64,000 nt of DNA, from assembly GCF_000721175.1 (NCBI RefSeq), contig NZ_JOEZ01000028.1, forward strand, positions 57,858-121,857. Direction: 5' to 3'. Shown in pieces: positions 44,816 to 54,171 of this stretch. The stretch is from Streptomyces anulatus (lineage in GTDB: Bacteria > Actinomycetota > Actinomycetes > Streptomycetales > Streptomycetaceae). Position 1 is the stretch's first letter. The number at the start of each line of letters is the position of its first letter. Position numbers and translations under genes: made by a program. The notes beneath the pieces were generated by a model. It saw only the letters and a list, made by a program, of their open reading frames with translations. It made no database searches and was not told the DNA's origin.

Positions 44816-45691
44816 TCAGCCCTGCCGGATCTCGCCGGTGTAGATGGCGTCCTCGTCCGGCAGGGTCACCCGGACCGGCAGCCCGAACCCGTACAGCAGC
44901 AGTGTCGAGACCACCGCCACCTCCCGGTCCTCGGAGGGGAAGGTGAAACGGTGCCGGACCTTCCGCAGCCGGCCGTCCTCGTCCAGGTAGGCATCGAACG
45001 GGACGGCGTCCTCGCTGAACCCTTCCGCCGCCGCGCCGAGCGCCCCGCGCGACTGCGGTGAGGCGGCCCGGGTCGCACGGTTCAGGTCGGCGACGCCCCG
45101 GTAGTGATGCACCGTCACCCCGGCCAGCTCGGACTCCCCCACGTACGTCACGTCGTCGGCCCCGCGCAGCAGTTCGGCGGCGGCCATCGGATCGGTGACC
45201 CCGCCGGTGACGAGGTTGCCGTCCTTCAGCGTGGTCGTGTCGATCCTGACCCACTTGTCGTCGGGCACCCCGGCGCCGCGGTTCTTCATGTACAGCGCCC
45301 CGGGGGCCAGCAGCTCGGTGATCGGCCGGTGGCCGTCCGCGCCCGCGGCATCCTTGCCCGCGGCGTCCGTGGGCAGCACCACCTTGAGCCGCCCCATCTG
45401 CCTGCGGAAGTCGTACGCACCCTGCCCCCGGATCGTCACCCGCGTCCCGCCGGCCGCCGTCTCCATCGACGTACGGGTCTCCGCGCCGCCCGCCTCGACG
45501 AGGACGTCCGCCGCCCGCCCGAGCACGTCGAGCGGACGACCGGCGGCCAGGGAGCGCTGCCCGGAGCCGTCGCTCGCGCCGCTCCTCGCGTCCCCGCCGA
45601 AGCACCCGGCGGTGACCGCGATCACCCCGGCCACGGCGAGGGCGCGGGCAGCACGGGCCCCGCCTCCGTCCCTGTACTGCTGCACCACCAT
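44816..45691 (-). CDS. Putative lipoprotein (LppX/LprG-like or DUF-type)
   Basis: 291 residues. The N-terminus ends in a lipobox VTAGC (Cys about 30), followed by an extracytoplasmic beta-rich domain with AYDFRRQMGRLKVVLP and LYMKNRGAGVPDDKWVRI. This resembles LolA/LprG-like lipid-binding lipoproteins of actinobacteria that hold a hydrophobic ligand, but the assignment is tentative. It has no close operon partner. Confidence 0.7.
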   Translation of the reverse strand: MVVQQYRDGGGARAARALAVAGVIAVTAGCFGGDARSGASDGSGQRSLAAGRPLDVLGRAADVLVEAGGAETRTSMETAAGGTRVTIRGQGAYDFRRQMGRLKVVLPTDAAGKDAAGADGHRPITELLAPGALYMKNRGAGVPDDKWVRIDTTTLKDGNLVTGGVTDPMAAAELLRGADDVTYVGESELAGVTVHHYRGVADLNRATRAASPQSRGALGAAAEGFSEDAVPFDAYLDEDGRLRKVRHRFTFPSEDREVAVVSTLLLYGFGLPVRVTLPDEDAIYTGEIRQG

Positions 45692-45867
45692 CGCCTGCCA
45701 ACCCCCAACGACTACCGCCCGGCCGAGCCCTCACCCGCCCCGCATAACGACCGCCGCCGCCCCCCGTCACGCGGCCCCGGCGCGTCCCGCACCGGGGATG
45801 CGGGCGTGTCGGGGGATGGCAGGGCCGCGACCCCCCGCCGGCCGGCCGCGGCCAGTACCGTGGTCGG

Positions 45868-46086
45868 GTGCATGAGGATTCCCCCGCCCCGGCCCACACC
45901 GCCCCGGGGCTCACGACCGCCTCCGCGTCAGCTCCCCCTCCGGAGCCGCCGGCCGGGCACAGCGCCACGACGATCGAACGCGGCTCGTTCTGCCTGGCCC
46001 GCTGCACCTGCGGCTGGCGGGGCCCGGCGCGCAGGTCCCGGGACCGGGCCCGTACCGATGCCGCCGAACACCTCACCGCCCCCTGA
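45868..46086 (+). CDS. Small Cys-containing hypothetical protein
   Basis: 72 residues from GTG 45868: a disordered Ala/Pro-rich N-terminus and a compact C-terminal module CLARCTCGWRGPARRSRDRA rich in Cys and Arg, possibly metal-binding. A TACCGT hexamer 6 bases upstream could be a -10 for a leaderless mRNA. A hairpin follows at 46107-46131. Function is unknown. Confidence 0.6.
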   Translation: MHEDSPAPAHTAPGLTTASASAPPPEPPAGHSATTIERGSFCLARCTCGWRGPARRSRDRARTDAAEHLTAP

Positions 46087-46106
46087 TCGGCCCCGTTCAG
46101 CACGAA

Positions 46107-46131
46107 CCCCCAGGCGCCAAGCACCTGGGGG
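46107..46131 (+). terminator. Hairpin after small Cys protein gene
   Basis: CCCCCAGG pairs with CCTGGGGG around 9 bases; flanking CCCGTTC/GAACGGG can extend the stem. Confidence 0.55.
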
Positions 46132-46237
46132 AACGGGAGGCCGGTCGATCAACTGAAGGCTGAAACGGGCCGAGCGACTGGAGGCTGAAGCGGGCCCGAG
46201 GACTGACGGATCGGCTACGGGAGGGAGGACGGGACCG

Positions 46238-46969
46238 TCAGGCGGCCAGGTCCTTCTCCCCCAGATCGCCGCGTCCATGGCCGGGCCGAGGCTCGTGGAT
46301 GCCCCTCGCCCCACCCTGCTCGTCCGCGTACGCGACGGCCGCACTCTTCGACCGGACGAACCAGCCGACGCGCGGTGAGCGGGCGACCGCGGCCATCAGC
46401 GGGGTCAGCAGCGCCATGGCGAGCGGGGCCAGCAGCAGGACGACAGCCGTACCGAGGGCGAAGCCGCCGATCACGTCGGTCGGATAGTGGACGCCCATGT
46501 AGATCCGGCTGAAACCGGCGAAGAGGGCGAGGCCGATCGCGACGAAGCCGAACTTCCGGTTCGCCACGAAGATGCCGACGGCGATGCCCATCGCCAGGGT
46601 GGAGTGGTCGCTGACGAACGAGAAGTCCGTCTTGCCGTGGATCAGGACCTCAAGGCCTTCGTGGTCGTTGAACGGACGGGGCCGTTCGACGAAGCCCCGG
46701 ATCGGGATGTTGATGAGGATCGCGATGGCGGCGGCGAGCGGCGCCCAGACGATGGCGGCGGCGGCCGTCACCGAGTCCTCGGCCGTCCCGCGCTTGCGCA
46801 TGCTCCACCAGCACCACAGACCCACCAGAACCAGGCCGAGCATGATCCCGTACTCGCCGACGAACTCCATGACCCGGTCGAACCAGGTCGGAGCGGCCTT
46901 CGCGAGCCCGTTGATGTCGTAGAGCAGACTGACGTCCGGGTTCGACCCGTCGAGTTCGAGTCCAGCCAT
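46238..46969 (-). CDS. PAP2-family membrane phosphatase
   Basis: 243 residues with six transmembrane helices. The PAP2 signature is complete: motif 1 RGFVERPRPF, motif 2 SDHS and motif 3 SRIYMGVHYPTDVIGG. Such enzymes dephosphorylate undecaprenyl diphosphate or phosphatidate at the outer membrane face. A charged C-terminal tail ends KDLAA. Envelope lipid recycling is likely; the exact substrate is unknown. Confidence 0.92.
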   Translation of the reverse strand: MAGLELDGSNPDVSLLYDINGLAKAAPTWFDRVMEFVGEYGIMLGLVLVGLWCWWSMRKRGTAEDSVTAAAAIVWAPLAAAIAILINIPIRGFVERPRPFNDHEGLEVLIHGKTDFSFVSDHSTLAMGIAVGIFVANRKFGFVAIGLALFAGFSRIYMGVHYPTDVIGGFALGTAVVLLLAPLAMALLTPLMAAVARSPRVGWFVRSKSAAVAYADEQGGARGIHEPRPGHGRGDLGEKDLAA

Positions 46970-47374
46970 CTGCTGCGGCCCCTTGCCTTGTCTGCTTCAT
47001 CTGCTGCGACGCGCGTCCTTGCCCGCCGCCGTGGTCGAACCCCCGTGTATCGGTGCGATCCGTTACCGCACTGCACCTCACTACAAAGCATGGGTCAGTG
47101 CGCATGCCGTTCCCGTACCCCGTCCAGGGAACGGCCCGGCCGTCGTGTGCGTTCCGCTCTCCACCGAATGATCACCATGACGTTATCGAAGAGTGATGGG
47201 TCGTCGCAGCTCAGGGCCCAGGCTTCACGGAGAGTTCCGACCGTGGCCGACTACCCGTCAGCACCGTTCGCCGCTCCGGAACCTTGCGCGGAACTCCGCT
47301 GGGCGGAACTCCGTGCCCCCACACCCCGACACCCGCCCATCCGGACATCCGGACATCCGCATGGGAGACATCCG
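46970..47374. other. Intergenic region, no gene seen
   Basis: 405 bases between the PAP2 and transglycosylase genes. Notable are short GGACATCC-type direct repeats (47338-47362) and moderately AT-rich stretches near 47060-47100 and 47170-47195, probably promoters. No supported ORF. Confidence 0.55.
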
Positions 47375-48385
47375 TCACCCTGTGGGCAGATCCGTCGGAA
47401 GGGCGGCCGCTCCGTCCTTGGTGACCCGTGTCGCACCGAAGTAGTCCGGCGTATCGATCTTGTCGAACCGGATGACCGACCCGGTGAACGGCGCATTGAT
47501 CATATAGCCGCCCCCGACGTACAGCCCGACGTGCCGGATCGCGCGCGAGTTGGTCAGGTCGTCGGAGAAGAACACCAGGTCGCCCGGGAGCAGCTCGTCC
47601 CGCGAGGGGTGCGGACCCGCGTTGTACTGATCGTTGGCGACGCGCGGCAGCTCGATGCCGACGGTCCGGTACGCCGCCTGGGTCAGCCCCGAACAGTCGA
47701 AGCGGCCCTGCTGCTCCGGTGTCCCGTTGCCGCCCCACAGATAGGGCGTGCCGAGCTTCTTCTGTGCGAAGTAGATGGCCCCTGCGGCCTGCCGGGAGGG
47801 TGCGACCCGGCCGACAGGGCGGGCGAAGCTCTTCTCCAGCGAGCGGATGATCTTGACGTAGTTCTGCGTCTCCCTGTACGGCGGGACGCCGCCGTACTTG
47901 ATGACCGCGTAGGCGCCGGCGTTGTACGCGGCGAGCATGTTGCTCGTCGGGTCGCCCGGCACCTTCTTCACGTACCCGGCGAGCTCGCAGTCGTACGAGG
48001 CGGCCGACGGAATCGCGTCGGCGGGGTCCCACACGTCCCGCCTGCCGTCGCCGTTGCCGTCGATCCCGTGCGTGGCCCACGTCCCGGGGATGAACTGGGC
48101 GATGCCCTGCGCGGCGGCGTGGCTCTGCGCCTTCGGGTTCCAGCCGCTCTCCTGGTACAACTGCGCCGCCAGCAGGGCGGGGTTGATGGCGGGGCAGAGG
48201 TTGCCCCACTTCTGCACGAGCGGCTGGAAGCGTGCCGGGACCGCTCCCTTGGCCAGCGCGACGGCACCGCCGCCCCCCGCCCCGGCGAGCCCGGCGGCGG
48301 CCGAGTACGTACCGACGACGAGCAGCGCCAGGAAGCACATGACCATGGCGACGCCGATGCCACCGAACACCCAGAATTTCCGCAC
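47375..48385 (-). CDS. Lytic transglycosylase-NlpC/P60 peptidoglycan hydrolase
   Basis: 336 residues: an N-terminal signal anchor (about 5-30), an SLT-like lytic transglycosylase domain (about 55-190, with the catalytic Glu in LYQESGWNP and AQGIAQFIPGTWATHG) and a C-terminal NlpC/P60 endopeptidase domain (Cys in RFDCSGLTQAAY, His in IRHVGLYVGGG). This pairing is typical of VirB1/TcpG-type enzymes that open the wall for secretion machines. It lies by the VirB-like genes, though on the opposite strand. Confidence 0.93.
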   Translation of the reverse strand: MRKFWVFGGIGVAMVMCFLALLVVGTYSAAAGLAGAGGGGAVALAKGAVPARFQPLVQKWGNLCPAINPALLAAQLYQESGWNPKAQSHAAAQGIAQFIPGTWATHGIDGNGDGRRDVWDPADAIPSAASYDCELAGYVKKVPGDPTSNMLAAYNAGAYAVIKYGGVPPYRETQNYVKIIRSLEKSFARPVGRVAPSRQAAGAIYFAQKKLGTPYLWGGNGTPEQQGRFDCSGLTQAAYRTVGIELPRVANDQYNAGPHPSRDELLPGDLVFFSDDLTNSRAIRHVGLYVGGGYMINAPFTGSVIRFDKIDTPDYFGATRVTKDGAAALPTDLPTG

Positions 48386-48550
48386 CCCTCAACCATCCCC
48401 CATCGGGGTGCGCTTCAGAGGTGTTTTCGACGGTGTGTACGAGTCATCCGCGGCACACCACCGGCGCACCCGAAGCACACGGGGGCGCCGACGGCTCACC
48501 CCTGACAGAACTGACGGACATTCAGCCCCCTCGGCCGCCCCCAGCCCTCC

Positions 48551-49132
48551 TCAGTCGCCCTTACCCGACCAGAAGTCGGAACGGACGTTGGGCCGGGGCA
48601 GCGGATAGACGTCCTTGTACGCGGGTCCGTTCGGCTCGGCGGTGGGGGCGGCGACCTTCGACTCCTTCACGCACGGACTGTCGGCCTCCAAGAAGGCCTG
48701 CCCCTTCCCACGGAAGGAGACGCTGACACCGAATCCGGTCTTCGTGACCGCGTAGACCGCCGGGAACTCCTCGTCCTTGTTGACCGCCTTGATCCGGTAG
48801 TCGTTCTTCCGCCAGAACGTCTCCGCCCGGTCCAGGAACGTCTGCCGGCGTTCGGCGGAGACGACGGTCATGACGGTCCGCCGACGGGTCACCCCGCAGG
48901 CCCGGGTGGTCGTCGGCCCGTGCGCCCACTGCACATCGGGGTCGATGCCCTTCAGGACGGCGTCCAGCATCGCGTCGGACCGCTCGGCGGCCTCCTGCAT
49001 ATCCATCCCGCTCTCCTTCCCGGTGCTCACGTCGTCGCGCGCGCTTCCCTCCACGCTCCCGCACCCGGACAGCGGAACCCCCAGGGCCAGGACCACCGCG
49101 ACGAGGGGCAGGACCCGCTTCGCTCGTCTCAC
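48551..49132 (-). CDS. Lipoprotein partner of hydrolase cassette 1
   Basis: 193 residues. The lipobox is LSGC (Cys about 24). The mature domain has the conserved core MDMQEAAERSDAMLDAVLKG, HGPTTTRACGVTRRRTVMTVVS, a Trp-rich FWRKNDYRI and the C-terminal end PNVRSDFWSG. A close relative is encoded at 51792-52349 after a second hydrolase, so it belongs to a duplicated cassette. The GTG start overlaps the hydrolase stop (GTGA). The Cys pair (ACGV and SPCV) may form a disulfide. Function unknown; an immunity or chaperone role is a hypothesis. Confidence 0.8.
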   Translation of the reverse strand: MRRAKRVLPLVAVVLALGVPLSGCGSVEGSARDDVSTGKESGMDMQEAAERSDAMLDAVLKGIDPDVQWAHGPTTTRACGVTRRRTVMTVVSAERRQTFLDRAETFWRKNDYRIKAVNKDEEFPAVYAVTKTGFGVSVSFRGKGQAFLEADSPCVKESKVAAPTAEPNGPAYKDVYPLPRPNVRSDFWSGKGD

Positions 49133-51558
49133 TTCGGTTCCTCCATCTTGAGCCGGTCGGCGTTGCCCGACACGATCAGGGCGATGCTGTCCGCGGACAC
49201 GGCGTCGCGTTCCGGGCTGAAGTAGTTCGAGTGCGAGTCAAGACTGACACCGCTGCCGCTGACGAGCGGGGGACCGTCGGCCACCGGGAAGCGCCGGGCC
49301 CCGAACGCCTTGCTCGCCGGATCCTTCCCGAACCACAGGTCGTCGTCGCCCGGATCGGCCAGGTCGCCGGCGAGGTAGGCCCCGCCGGGCCCACCGAGGA
49401 CCAGCCCGATCCCGCCCACCACGACCTGGGTCTTGGACGGCAACTTGGTCACCGGGTCGTTGGCGGCGGCCCCGACGAAGACATGCTCGCTGCCGACGCC
49501 GAGATCCACGGCGTGGTCGACGCCGACCCCCGGACTGCCGACGAGGATGATGTCGTCGACCCCGGGAATCCCCCCGGGCCGGGCCGCCGCGGCGCCCACG
49601 GTCCGGGACCCGTAGGAGTGCCCGATGGCCGTCAGGTGCGGATCCTTGTTCTGGTTGGTGACGGAGATCCCGCCCATGAAGTCGCGGTACGCCGCCCCGC
49701 CCTTCTCGGCACGCCCCGTACCCATGACGGCGAAGTAGCCCGCCGCCCCGTCCTTGTCCGGCAGCTGCGGCGCGTCGTACCCGAGCCACACGATGGACGC
49801 CGTGGACTCGTCGTACCCCTGCGCCCCGATCGCGGTGTCCCGGGCCCGCCCGAGGTCGTTCTTGGCGAACTCCTCGTCGAGCGAGGTGTTGAGCCCCGGT
49901 ACGTACGCCGACACATGCTGCGAGGCATCCGGATTCCCGAAGGAGACGATGGCCCGCCCGTTGCCCTCGTCCCCGATGCCGATGAGATACATGGGCGGCT
50001 TCCCGTCCTCCTTCAACTGCCGCTCTATCTCCCGGAGCCCGGCCAGCTGATCACGGGCCTTGTCGGTGTCGACCCCCTCCAGCTTGTCGATCAGTGCCGG
50101 GAGATTGCGGCGGTTGGCGGCGTCGCGCGCGAGGACCGGGATGCCGTCGAGGTTGCCGATCAGCTCCGGGACCAGCTCGATGTACCGCTGCCGCTCCTCC
50201 GGCGAGAGCCCGTCCCACCAGGCCTTGCGCTCGGCGGGCGTGGCGTTCTGCGGGATCCGCCCGCTCAGGTGCGCGCGCTCGGCGTCCCGCACCTCGGCGT
50301 CGACACGCGCCCCGGAACCGGGTATCGCCAGCCCGGCACCGGCACCGCCGACGGCCTTGTTCCAGTCCCAGGCCGCACCGATGTAGTCGCCCCGCGCCCA
50401 CTTCTCACCCGCGCCGCGGGTGTCGCGCCCCCACTGGTCGACGATGCGCCGCCCGCTCTCACCCGGCCGCAGGACCGCGTCGACGACCCCTTGGACGTCG
50501 CCCCCCAGCCCGTCCCCGAGAAACCCGTCGAGGAACCCGCCGCCGGGGCCCGCGGGTCTACCCGCGTCAACCGGGACGAAGACGGCGGTCGGGGGGAAGG
50601 CGTCGCCGCCTTGGGGATGGGCGGTGTCGCCTGAGGGGCTGGAGCTGCCGGAGCCACCGGAGCCGTCGCTGTCTCCGCTGCTGCCGCCGCTACTTCCGCT
50701 GCTGCTGCCGTTGCTGCTGTCGTCGCTTCCGCTGCTGTTGCCGTTACTTCCGACCGTGGAGCCGGTGGTTGCGGCCCCACCGGTGTCACCGTCGGTACCG
50801 GTACTGCCGGTACCACCGGTCAGGCTGGACTCGTCGCCTCCACCGCCTCCGCCGGCTGCACCGGTGTCGGCATCAGCGCCAGGGGCCTCGTCGTCACCGG
50901 TGCCGTTGGCGGTGCCATTACTGCCGCCGGTGCCGGTGCCCGTGCCGTCGGTGCTCCCACCACCGGCCACGACGTCATGCCCCGGGGCCGGACACGAGCT
51001 GCCGGTCAGTTCGCAGATCGCGCTACGGATCTCCGCGGTGAGCTGCCTGCCGGTTCCGGTGGCCATCAGCCCGCCGACGAGAGCGACGACCACCAGGACG
51101 AGGCCCAGGTACTCCAACGCGGTCTGCCCGCCGTCGCGGCGCAGCTTCATCATCCGGGCAAAGCTGAACAGCCTTTGCTCGACGCGTTGCTCCAGGCCGC
51201 TCCGGAACCACCCCCGGCTCTCCGGCCGGCACAGCAGCACGATGACGGCCGCCGGCATCACCAACCGCGCGACGCCCTGGGCCCCGGCCCCGCCGCTCAG
51301 CTCCGCGAGGGCGCCGAGGACGATCCAGGCCTGCACGGCGAGGAGCCCGTACCAGACCCGGATGCCGCCATGACGTACGTACAGCGACAGCACGAAGGCG
51401 CCGACGCCGGGTAGCGACGCGTAGAGCAGCAACCCGAGGAGGTACCCGTCGACCGCGTCCACCGAGGACGCCGTCGACAGAGCCCGCACAGCGCCCACCA
51501 GGGTGGCGACGAAGAGAACGTGCAGAAGGACGAGCACCGCCTGCAACGGCCGGGGCAT
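49129..51558 (-). CDS. Membrane/pilin-like segment fused to DUF1023-type alpha/beta hydrolase
   Basis: 809 residues in four parts: (1) three or four transmembrane helices (about 5-110); (2) a Flp-pilin-like helix at about 140-190, DGGQTALEYLGLVLVVVALV, with two Cys (182, 189); (3) a ~130-residue Gly/Ser/Asp/Thr low-complexity linker; (4) a DUF1023-type alpha/beta hydrolase (about 330-809) with the nucleophile Ser648 in AIGHSYGSRTVGA. ATG 51558 is chosen; upstream in-frame sequence looks non-coding. The lipoprotein gene follows by GTGA overlap. The hydrolase would face outside, tethered by the linker. Substrate unknown. Confidence 0.85.
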   Translation of the reverse strand: MPRPLQAVLVLLHVLFVATLVGAVRALSTASSVDAVDGYLLGLLLYASLPGVGAFVLSLYVRHGGIRVWYGLLAVQAWIVLGALAELSGGAGAQGVARLVMPAAVIVLLCRPESRGWFRSGLEQRVEQRLFSFARMMKLRRDGGQTALEYLGLVLVVVALVGGLMATGTGRQLTAEIRSAICELTGSSCPAPGHDVVAGGGSTDGTGTGTGGSNGTANGTGDDEAPGADADTGAAGGGGGGDESSLTGGTGSTGTDGDTGGAATTGSTVGSNGNSSGSDDSSNGSSSGSSGGSSGDSDGSGGSGSSSPSGDTAHPQGGDAFPPTAVFVPVDAGRPAGPGGGFLDGFLGDGLGGDVQGVVDAVLRPGESGRRIVDQWGRDTRGAGEKWARGDYIGAAWDWNKAVGGAGAGLAIPGSGARVDAEVRDAERAHLSGRIPQNATPAERKAWWDGLSPEERQRYIELVPELIGNLDGIPVLARDAANRRNLPALIDKLEGVDTDKARDQLAGLREIERQLKEDGKPPMYLIGIGDEGNGRAIVSFGNPDASQHVSAYVPGLNTSLDEEFAKNDLGRARDTAIGAQGYDESTASIVWLGYDAPQLPDKDGAAGYFAVMGTGRAEKGGAAYRDFMGGISVTNQNKDPHLTAIGHSYGSRTVGAAAARPGGIPGVDDIILVGSPGVGVDHAVDLGVGSEHVFVGAAANDPVTKLPSKTQVVVGGIGLVLGGPGGAYLAGDLADPGDDDLWFGKDPASKAFGARRFPVADGPPLVSGSGVSLDSHSNYFSPERDAVSADSIALIVSGNADRLKMEEPK

Positions 51559-51791
51559 CAATCGCCCACCCGAACCCGCTACGGCAGCGCTTACATCGAC
51601 GCCAACAGGGACCACGCTTCTTCGTATGCCGGACAAGAGCAGTCCCCTACCTCGTGAGTGGGCGGAACGGGCGACAGGTCAGTCACTCCGCGTATGCGAC
51701 CACACGTGCAGGGGACGCGACATGGGCCCCAGGGCCCAATGGCGGGCTCAAAATCCCTACGGGACAGCCGAGTTGAGCCACCTTGACCCGA

Positions 51792-52349
51792 TCACGACCC
51801 GCTCGCCGCCGCGCTGGGGGCACCTGCCGACCAGAAGTCTGAGTGGATGTTGGGGCGGGGGATGAGCTCCGCTTCCGGGTCGAGGAACGCGGTGGCCCGG
51901 CTGGTGGAATCGGCCACCTCGGAGCGGCGGACACAGGGGCTGTCCACGGTGAAGTGCGCCTGCCCCTTGTCGGCAACGGTCAGGCTCACTTGAAATCCGT
52001 TCTGCGTCCTCACAAAGATCGCAGGGGCATCGACATGGCTGTTGATCGCCGTGACGCGGTAGCCGCTTTTCTGCCAGAATCGGTCCACCACACCTAGGAA
52101 GCTGCCCCTCCGTTGGGGAGAGACGATGGTCATGACGGTCCGCCGCCGCGTAACTGTGCAGCTTCCCATCGTGGTCGGACCATGAACCCATCGCACACTC
52201 GGTTCGATCTCCGCGAGAACGCTGTCGAGCATCTCATCAGCGCGTTCAGCGGCATCCTGCATATCCATTTTTCCACCCCGCACCCCGGCGCACCCCGCCA
52301 ATAGGACCCCCACAAGAAGGACCACAAGAATCGATCTAAATTGAATCAT
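51792..52349 (-). CDS. Lipoprotein partner of hydrolase cassette 2
   Basis: 185 residues. The lipobox is LLAGC (Cys near 20). The core KMDMQDAAERADEMLDSVLA, HGPTTMGSCTVTRRRTVMTI and end PNIHSDFWSAG is clearly paralogous to the protein at 48551-49132. ATG 52349 is chosen, one base after the hydrolase stop; an upstream ATG at 52385 would overlap. Third-codon GC is lower than in neighbouring genes, hinting at different age or origin. Function unknown. Confidence 0.8.
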   Translation of the reverse strand: MIQFRSILVVLLVGVLLAGCAGVRGGKMDMQDAAERADEMLDSVLAEIEPSVRWVHGPTTMGSCTVTRRRTVMTIVSPQRRGSFLGVVDRFWQKSGYRVTAINSHVDAPAIFVRTQNGFQVSLTVADKGQAHFTVDSPCVRRSEVADSTSRATAFLDPEAELIPRPNIHSDFWSAGAPSAAASGS

Positions 52350-52350
52350 C

Positions 52351-54171
52351 TCAACGCGGCTCTTCTCTTTTGATTCTGTTCGCATGACCAGCGGCGATCA
52401 GCCCCATATTCTCGACCGATGCCCTATCGACATCCGGATCGAAGTAACCTGAATGCGCATCAACGTTGAGCTTGCCGTTCGCGATCAAGGTCGGCCCGTC
52501 CCCCACCTCGAATCGTCTCGCTCCGAACGCTTCGCTGGCCGGGTCCCTGCCGAACCAAACATCGTCATCTCCTCGGTCGACCAGATCACCGAAGACATAG
52601 CCAGCCGCAGGCCCGCCGAACAGCATCTCGGTCGCTCCTAAAGCCGACTTACTTTTGGACGGAAGTTTTGTCACAACGTCGTTCTCGGCGGCTCCGACAA
52701 ACACATGATCCCGGCCTACGCCCAAGTCATCTGCACTGTCGACGCCAACCCCCGGGCTCCCGACGAACACAATCTCGTCGACACCAGGAATTCCTCCCGG
52801 CTGCTGTGTAGCTGCCCCCACAGTGCGCGAGCCGTAGGAGTGGCCGATGGCCGTCAGGTGCGGATCCTCGTGGTCGTTGGCCGCTTCAACTCCATCCATG
52901 AATTCGCCGAATGCCAGACCGCCCTCCTCCGCCCTGCCACCCACAGCAACGGCAAGCGTTCCGAGCCCGTCCGGCGACTGCGGTGCGTCATATCCGAGCC
53001 AGGTGATGGCAGCAGAGGGCTCCCCGTGCTGATTGGCGGCGATAGAGAGATCACGCGCCCGCTTAAGGTCTTCCGTAGCGAAGTTCTCGTCCAACGACGT
53101 ATTCAACCCAGGCACATAAGCCGCCACATTCCTCGCCGTATCCGGATTCCCGTACGAGACAATCGCCCGCCCATTGCCCTGATCGCCGATCCCGAGCAGG
53201 TACATGGGCGGCTCCCCCGGCTTCGGCACCGTCCGCAGCTGCCGATCGATCTCCCGCAGCGCCGCAAGCTTGGTCGCCGACTCGTCGTCGTCCCTCCCTT
53301 CCAGCTTCCCCATCAGCAGCTGGAGGTTGTCCCGGTTCGCCGCGTCCCGTACCAGGGCCGGGATCCCGTCCAGGTTGCCGATCTGGTCCGGGTACACCGC
53401 GAGGTACTCCTCGCGCTGTTCGTCCGTCAGCCCGGCCCACCACTCCTTGCGCTCTGCCGGAGTCGCATCGTGCGGGATCGCGTCCTTCAGGTAGTTGTGC
53501 GCCGCCTGCCGCACGGCAGCCGCATCGGCCGCTGCGTCCGTCCACGTCGCCGCCGGAACACCCAGGCCCTCCTCAGCCTTCAGCGACCGCAGGATCCTCG
53601 TGTACCGCCAGTCCGCGTCGGCCGCCGTCCGTACGGCCTGCGCCACGCGGTCCGCGATGTCCTGGGCCTTGCCGGCGTTCGGGTTGGGGGCGACGAGCCC
53701 CGAAGGGGTCACCATGCCCGGGTTCGGAACCCCGGACGCCGTCCCGCCCGCCAACGGCTTCCCGTCGACCAGGCCCTCGCCCCCCGCCGGATACGTCACC
53801 GAACCATCCGCGTGCACCGTGAACTTCAGTGCCGCCGCATCGTCCAGCGCACCCTGCAACACACGCTGCTGGGCCTTGATCTCATGGGCCAGGCTGTTCA
53901 GCGTGGTCCGCAGCAGCCCGCACTCGGTGTAGATGTACTGGAAGTTCGTCCCCAGCCGGCGCAGCCGCCCCACCGCCGCACCCGCCGCCTCCCCCTTCTG
54001 CGCATCACGCAGACCGGGCAGGAACTGGCCCTCGATACGGTCCCGGGCGGCGTCTGCACGGTTGCTCACCCGGCCCCAGCCGTCCGCGGCCTCCTCCAGC
54101 TCGGCGCACTTCACCTCACGTAACACGGACCAGGTCAGGTCGGACCCCGCCCCTCCGCCCCGGCCACTCAC
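52351..54171 (-). CDS. DUF1023-type alpha/beta hydrolase with helical N-terminus
   Basis: 606 residues. The N-terminal ~230 are helical and WXG100/ESX-like in character (ELEEAADGWGRVSNRADAAR... LRTTLNSLAHEIKAQQRVLQ), then the same hydrolase domain as at 49129-51558, with Ser445 in AIGHSYGSRTVGA and DAANRDNLQLLMGKLEG. GTG 54171 is chosen, overlapping the upstream gene's stop (GTGA). It ends one base before the lipoprotein start. Long helical N-terminus plus hydrolase is a known secreted-esterase layout in actinobacteria. The 3' third is less GC-biased at third positions. Confidence 0.85.
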   Translation of the reverse strand: MSGRGGGAGSDLTWSVLREVKCAELEEAADGWGRVSNRADAARDRIEGQFLPGLRDAQKGEAAGAAVGRLRRLGTNFQYIYTECGLLRTTLNSLAHEIKAQQRVLQGALDDAAALKFTVHADGSVTYPAGGEGLVDGKPLAGGTASGVPNPGMVTPSGLVAPNPNAGKAQDIADRVAQAVRTAADADWRYTRILRSLKAEEGLGVPAATWTDAAADAAAVRQAAHNYLKDAIPHDATPAERKEWWAGLTDEQREEYLAVYPDQIGNLDGIPALVRDAANRDNLQLLMGKLEGRDDDESATKLAALREIDRQLRTVPKPGEPPMYLLGIGDQGNGRAIVSYGNPDTARNVAAYVPGLNTSLDENFATEDLKRARDLSIAANQHGEPSAAITWLGYDAPQSPDGLGTLAVAVGGRAEEGGLAFGEFMDGVEAANDHEDPHLTAIGHSYGSRTVGAATQQPGGIPGVDEIVFVGSPGVGVDSADDLGVGRDHVFVGAAENDVVTKLPSKSKSALGATEMLFGGPAAGYVFGDLVDRGDDDVWFGRDPASEAFGARRFEVGDGPTLIANGKLNVDAHSGYFDPDVDRASVENMGLIAAGHANRIKREEPR

